Made by a program: the position numbers and the translations under genes. DNA of 44,846 bases from Bordetella parapertussis (lineage in GTDB: Bacteria > Pseudomonadota > Gammaproteobacteria > Burkholderiales > SG8-41), in NCBI GenBank assembly GCA_945901405.1, contig CAMDLH010000030.1:1-44846 (forward strand), read 5' to 3'. Positions 41,879 through 44,846 of this stretch are shown here, in pieces (the first letter of the stretch is position 1; each line of letters begins with the position of its first letter). The notes beneath the pieces were generated by a model, which did not search any database, was not told where the DNA came from, and saw only the letters and a list, made by a program, of their open reading frames with translations.

Positions 41879-42853
41879 ATGCAACACGCAACCTTATCCG
41901 CGGCCGTCACGCTCGCCGTGGCGGCTTTCGCGGCGCCGCTTGTCGACGCCGCCGACACGTTCCCCAACAAACCAATACGCATGCTGGTGGGCTTCGCGCC
42001 CGGCGGCGGCACCGATACCGCCGCGCGCGCCATCGCGGCGAAACTTGGCGAGCGTCTCGGCCAGCAAGTGGTGGTCGACAATCGCCCAGGTGCGGCGGGC
42101 AATATCGCGACCGAGCTCACCATAAGCGCGGTGCCCGACGGCCACACGCTGCTGCTGGGTTCCATTTCATCGTTTTCGGTTAATCCCAGTCTCTACAAGA
42201 AACTGTCGTTTGATCCGCTACGCGATCTGGCGCCGCTCACGCGCGTGGCCGATTCGACCAATATTCTGGTCGCTCACCCCACGGTGCAAGCCAAGACGGT
42301 AAGAGATCTCATCGCGCTGGCGAAGACACGCACGTTGAACGCCGGCTCGTCGGGCATCGGCGGCACCGGCCACCTCGCCATCGAACTGTTTAATTTGCAG
42401 ACAGGCGTGAAGATGACGCATGTGCCGTATAAAGGCGGCGGCCCGGCGATCATCGATCTGCTGGCCGGCAACATCCATCTGATTTTCGCCACCGCCGCGA
42501 GCTCGGTGCAACATGTCAAATCCGGCCGGATCAACGCACTGGCCGTCAGCACGTTGAAGCGCTGGTCGTTCATGCCGGAATTGCCCACCGTCGCCGAAGC
42601 CGGTGTGCCGGGCTTCGAGACCAACAACTGGTACGGCTTCATGGTGCCGCTGCAAACGCCGCAACCCATCGTCGCGCGCCTGAACAAGGAGGTCGCCACG
42701 ATACTGTTGCTGCCCGACGTGAAGGATTATCTGTTCCGCCAGGGCATGGATGTCGCGCCCGGCACGCCGGAAGATTTCGCCAAATACATCAAGTCCGAAA
42801 CCGTGAAGTGGGAAAAAGTTATCAAGGCGGCGGGGCTTTATAAATCCAACTGA
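41879..42853 (+). CDS. Bug/TctC-family periplasmic solute receptor
   Basis: A 324-aa receptor. The ATG at 41879 follows AGGAG (41868-41872) by six bases. Signal peptide MQHATLSAAVTLAVAAFAAPLVDAA before DTFPNKPIRMLVGF. Landmarks: APGGGTDTAARAIAAKLGERLGQ, VVVDNRPGAAGNIATELTISAVPDGHTLLLG, YKGGGPAIIDLLAGNIHLIF. It stands alone after 228 bases of featureless AT-richer DNA and is convergent with the dehalogenase-like gene. It may serve that gene or MOSC-region genes, but no link is visible. Confidence 0.93.
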   Translation: MQHATLSAAVTLAVAAFAAPLVDAADTFPNKPIRMLVGFAPGGGTDTAARAIAAKLGERLGQQVVVDNRPGAAGNIATELTISAVPDGHTLLLGSISSFSVNPSLYKKLSFDPLRDLAPLTRVADSTNILVAHPTVQAKTVRDLIALAKTRTLNAGSSGIGGTGHLAIELFNLQTGVKMTHVPYKGGGPAIIDLLAGNIHLIFATAASSVQHVKSGRINALAVSTLKRWSFMPELPTVAEAGVPGFETNNWYGFMVPLQTPQPIVARLNKEVATILLLPDVKDYLFRQGMDVAPGTPEDFAKYIKSETVKWEKVIKAAGLYKSN

Positions 42854-42869
42854 CCCATGCAATATTTTT

Positions 42870-43754
42870 TTAATCCTTGAAGAATTGCGATAATTCTTCG
42901 TACACGCGGTCGGGCACCTGCTCGGCCGGATAGTGTCCGCACTGCAGCGGCTGCATCTTGACGATGTTGGCGGCGTACGGCGGCCACGCTTCGTGCGGAT
43001 TGAAAAACTTTTCGGTGTGGCTTAACTGCCCCCAGAACACCGCGGTTGGGCACTGAATCTTGCGCCCAGCTTCATGGTCGGCCTTGTCCATTTCAAAATC
43101 AATGCTCACATTCGCGCGATAGTCCTCGCACACGCCGTGGATGTTTTCCGCCGTGCACACGCGCGCGTATTCATCCAACGCCTCCTGTTTGAAGCCGCCC
43201 TTGCCGATGCCCATGGTGGTGAGTTTTTTGAGAATGTAAAAATCCTCGTGCCCGGCGATGAGTTTTTCCGGCAGATCGTACGGCTGCGCCATGAACCACC
43301 AGTGATATGAATTCACCGCCCATTGCAGATTGATGTGCGTGAGGATGTAATGCGTGGGCAGCACGTCGAAGCTCGCAAGCTTCTTCATCTTGTCCGCGTG
43401 ATCGAGCGCCATGCGTATCGCCGTGCGCCCGCCGCGGTCGTGGCCTGCGACGCAAAATCTGTCGAAGCCCAGGTGCTGCATCACGTCCACCTGATCCTGA
43501 GCCATGCGGCGGAACGAGTAGTTGCTGTGATCGGGTTTGCCGCGCGGCTTGCTGCTGTCACCGTAGCCTCTGAGATCGGCGCACACCACGGTGAAATCCC
43601 GCGCCAGACGCGGCGCCACCAGATGCCAGTGCACGTGCGTCAGCGGGTTGCCGTGCAGCAATAGTATCGGCGGGCCGTTGCCGCCATACCGAAGGTTTAT
43701 TTTTACTTCCGGGTCGCTGGTTTGAACTTGTATGTGTTTGAAGCCTTCGAACAT
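42870..43754 (-). CDS. Haloacetate/fluoroacetate dehalogenase-like alpha/beta hydrolase
   Basis: A 294-residue alpha/beta hydrolase with the complete active-site pattern of the fluoroacetate dehalogenase family. The nucleophile is Asp106 in AGHDRGGR, with carboxylate-binding Arg107 and Arg110. Asp130 (SFDVLPT) and His274 (QCGHYPAEQ) complete the triad. His151-Trp152 (SYHWWF) and Tyr212 (CEDYRA) match the halide pocket. Such enzymes hydrolyse C-halogen bonds of short haloacids, although many homologues hydrolyse other substrates. It precedes a palindromic repeat and lies downstream of the MOSC gene on the same strand. A second relative ends at 44715. Confidence 0.9.
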   Translation of the reverse strand: MFEGFKHIQVQTSDPEVKINLRYGGNGPPILLLHGNPLTHVHWHLVAPRLARDFTVVCADLRGYGDSSKPRGKPDHSNYSFRRMAQDQVDVMQHLGFDRFCVAGHDRGGRTAIRMALDHADKMKKLASFDVLPTHYILTHINLQWAVNSYHWWFMAQPYDLPEKLIAGHEDFYILKKLTTMGIGKGGFKQEALDEYARVCTAENIHGVCEDYRANVSIDFEMDKADHEAGRKIQCPTAVFWGQLSHTEKFFNPHEAWPPYAANIVKMQPLQCGHYPAEQVPDRVYEELSQFFKD

Positions 43755-43810
43755 TTTGATTCCTTAAAATCGACTATCCGTTGGTAGCATGAAAGCGCAA
43801 CTACACCACC

Positions 43811-43924
43811 CCCGTCATTCCAGCGAAGGCTGGAATCCAGTACGTAAACCCATGCGTAGCATCTGAATATCAGGCCCTTCGGGCCAAGTTACAACCTGGA
43901 TTCCAGCTTTCGCTGGAATGACGG
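43811..43924. repeat. Palindromic intergenic repeat (TTCCAGCGAAGGCTGGAATCC type)
   Basis: The outer arms, 43811-43840 and 43896-43924, are inverted and nearly identical. Each holds a smaller palindrome (ATTCCAGCGAAGGCTGGAAT). The centre has a GGCCCTTCGGGCC hairpin (43873-43885). It lies between the MOSC and dehalogenase-like genes, both on the minus strand, where it could act as a partial terminator or mRNA-processing site. Confidence 0.88.
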
Positions 43925-43933
43925 TGACGGGAA

Positions 43934-44713
43934 TTAAACTTCCACGGTATCACCGAGGCGTACGTCGCCACCCGCGTTCGACAGCATGCCCACCCCAAAC
44001 GTAGGCTGTTGCTGCCCGAACGCGCGCACCAGTGTTTGCATCACTTCAAGATCGCGCTCGCCGGTGTACGGGTTCGCATGCGTGGCGAGGCAGCGCACTT
44101 TCGGCACGACCGTTTCAAACTCAACGTTGCCCACGCGCACCCTGCCGCCAGACCACGATTGCTCCTGCCATGGCGCGGCGCCTTCAATCACGATGTTGTG
44201 CCGAAAGCGAGCCTCATCTAGTTTCGCATCGCCAAGCGCTTCACCCGCGGACGCAAGGCTCTCGCGGCTGTGCAGCGTGGTCTGCCCCGCTTCGTTGTCC
44301 TGATAGCGCGGCATCGTGCCGTCGCCCACCAGTTTCAAAGGCAGGTGTTCGAGATGCCCCTTGAGCGGATTTTCTTTCAGCGAAAACACGTAGCCAGTTA
44401 CGGCATCAACCAACCGCTGCCGCCCTGCGTCATCCAGCGTTTCGTTTGCCAGCACGATATCGCCAAAGGCGATGCGCAGCCGTTGCGCCCGGTCATCGAA
44501 GCGCACATTGAGCCGCGCCAACGCCGGTGTATTGGCGAGCACCACGCCGTGATATTTGCGGCACCACGCGGTGTCAGCCACCGGCGCATCGGCGAAGCGA
44601 AAGTTAAGCACGCGGTCGCCCGCGACGCGCCCGCCGGGCAGCACGGTGAGCCGCTCGCAGGATTCGGGCGTGAAACCCTTGAGCGGATAACGATAGAGCG
44701 CGATGACTTTCAT
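43934..44713 (-). CDS. MOSC-domain protein
   Basis: A 259-aa protein of the YcbX/mARC-like type. An N-terminal beta-barrel domain starts KVIALYRYPLKGFTPESCERLTVLPGGRVAGDR. A C-terminal MOSC domain (about 130-259) has FRHNIVIEG, VGNVEFETVVPKVRCLATHANPYTGERDLEVMQTL and GMLSNAGGDVRLGDTVEV. The Cys in VRCLAT is the position that ligates molybdenum in this superfamily. Such proteins reduce N-hydroxylated compounds or deliver sulfur to metalloenzymes. The ATG at 44713 lies within a base of the stop of the upstream hydrolase gene. The TTG at 44722 is a less likely start. Confidence 0.9.
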   Translation of the reverse strand: MKVIALYRYPLKGFTPESCERLTVLPGGRVAGDRVLNFRFADAPVADTAWCRKYHGVVLANTPALARLNVRFDDRAQRLRIAFGDIVLANETLDDAGRQRLVDAVTGYVFSLKENPLKGHLEHLPLKLVGDGTMPRYQDNEAGQTTLHSRESLASAGEALGDAKLDEARFRHNIVIEGAAPWQEQSWSGGRVRVGNVEFETVVPKVRCLATHANPYTGERDLEVMQTLVRAFGQQQPTFGVGMLSNAGGDVRLGDTVEV

Positions 44714-44714
44714 G

Positions 44715-44846
44715 TTAGACAAAATACTTGGTGAAGTGATCGTAAATCCGGTCAGGCATTTCTTCCTGCATGTAGTGCCCGCAGTTCATCGCGTCGGTGA
44801 CTGTGATATTGCTTGCGTACTGCTGCCAGATATTCAGAAACTCTTT
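44715..44846 (-). CDS. C-terminal part of an alpha/beta hydrolase (dehalogenase-like), cut by window edge
   Basis: The minus strand reads 43 codons in from the edge to a TAA at 44715-44717: FLNIWQQYASNITV, then TDAMNCGHYMQEEMPDRIYDHFTKYF. The C-G-H-Y-M-Q-E-E motif contains the catalytic His of the haloacetate-dehalogenase/epoxide-hydrolase branch. It corresponds to QCGHYPAEQVPDRVYEELSQFF in the gene at 42870. Its stop precedes the MOSC start by one base, so the two are probably co-transcribed. Confidence 0.82.
   Translation of the reverse strand, partial: KEFLNIWQQYASNITVTDAMNCGHYMQEEMPDRIYDHFTKYFV

Overview
The window is GC-rich DNA, almost certainly from a betaproteobacterium of Burkholderiales type. 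The best lineage signal is eight periplasmic Bug-family (TctC-like) substrate-binding receptors spread among catabolic genes, a hallmark of Bordetella/Cupriavidus/Polaromonas-like genomes. A betaproteobacterial TypA-type GTPase, an AcnA-type aconitase, and an NCS2 permease and FHA/PP2C signalling genes agree with this. No rRNA, tRNA, CRISPR array, phage or complete insertion sequence was seen, and no classical transcription regulator gene.

Layout. (1) 1-6145, minus strand: the N-terminus of a DUF4338/DruA-like protein cut by the window edge, a UbiD-family decarboxylase, a ParDE toxin-antitoxin pair overlapping it, and a three-subunit molybdenum hydroxylase in the order FAD subunit, large subunit, 2Fe-2S subunit. 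(2) 6271-11081: a Bug receptor with a strong terminator and a possible FNR box, a DEAD-box helicase, and the divergent gene typA. (3) 11178-18865: a signalling and envelope block. It holds a STAS antagonist, an NCS2 permease whose C-terminus looks like an RsbW-type ATPase, a transmembrane Ser/Thr kinase with a C-terminal HAMP, a LysM/polysaccharide deacetylase lipoprotein, two TPR/LysM lipoproteins and an FHA-PP2C phosphatase. (4) 18952-31174: accessory catabolism. Five Bug receptors and an MFS transporter surround a six-gene minus-strand operon (CoA ligase, quinone oxidoreductase, DUF35 protein, Cys-less thiolase, small protein, alpha/beta hydrolase). (5) 31175-34426: a gene-poor, degenerate stretch with a GAF protein and a small exported cupin-like protein. 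(6) 34427-44846: aconitase, an esterase, a TauD-type dioxygenase, an amidohydrolase, two Bug receptors, an HsdM remnant, a haloacetate-dehalogenase-like hydrolase, a MOSC protein and the tail of a second dehalogenase-like hydrolase.

Functional picture. Regions 1, 4 and 6 look like several independent pathways for uptake and CoA-linked or decarboxylative breakdown of organic acids. Each is paired with orphan Bug receptors, and no TctA/TctB membrane partner is present. Region 3 looks like a partner-switching phosphorylation system tied to the membrane and cell envelope.

The most unusual signal is a short AT-rich motif (core TTTAAAAACAAWTRCTTA) dispersed in both orientations through this GC-rich window. 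Four copies are exact, two are near-exact and two or three are weaker. Two lie inside conserved genes (typA, acnA), where they force AT-rich codons. Four other families of long palindromic repeats also occur between genes. All functions are read from sequence motifs without database searches.
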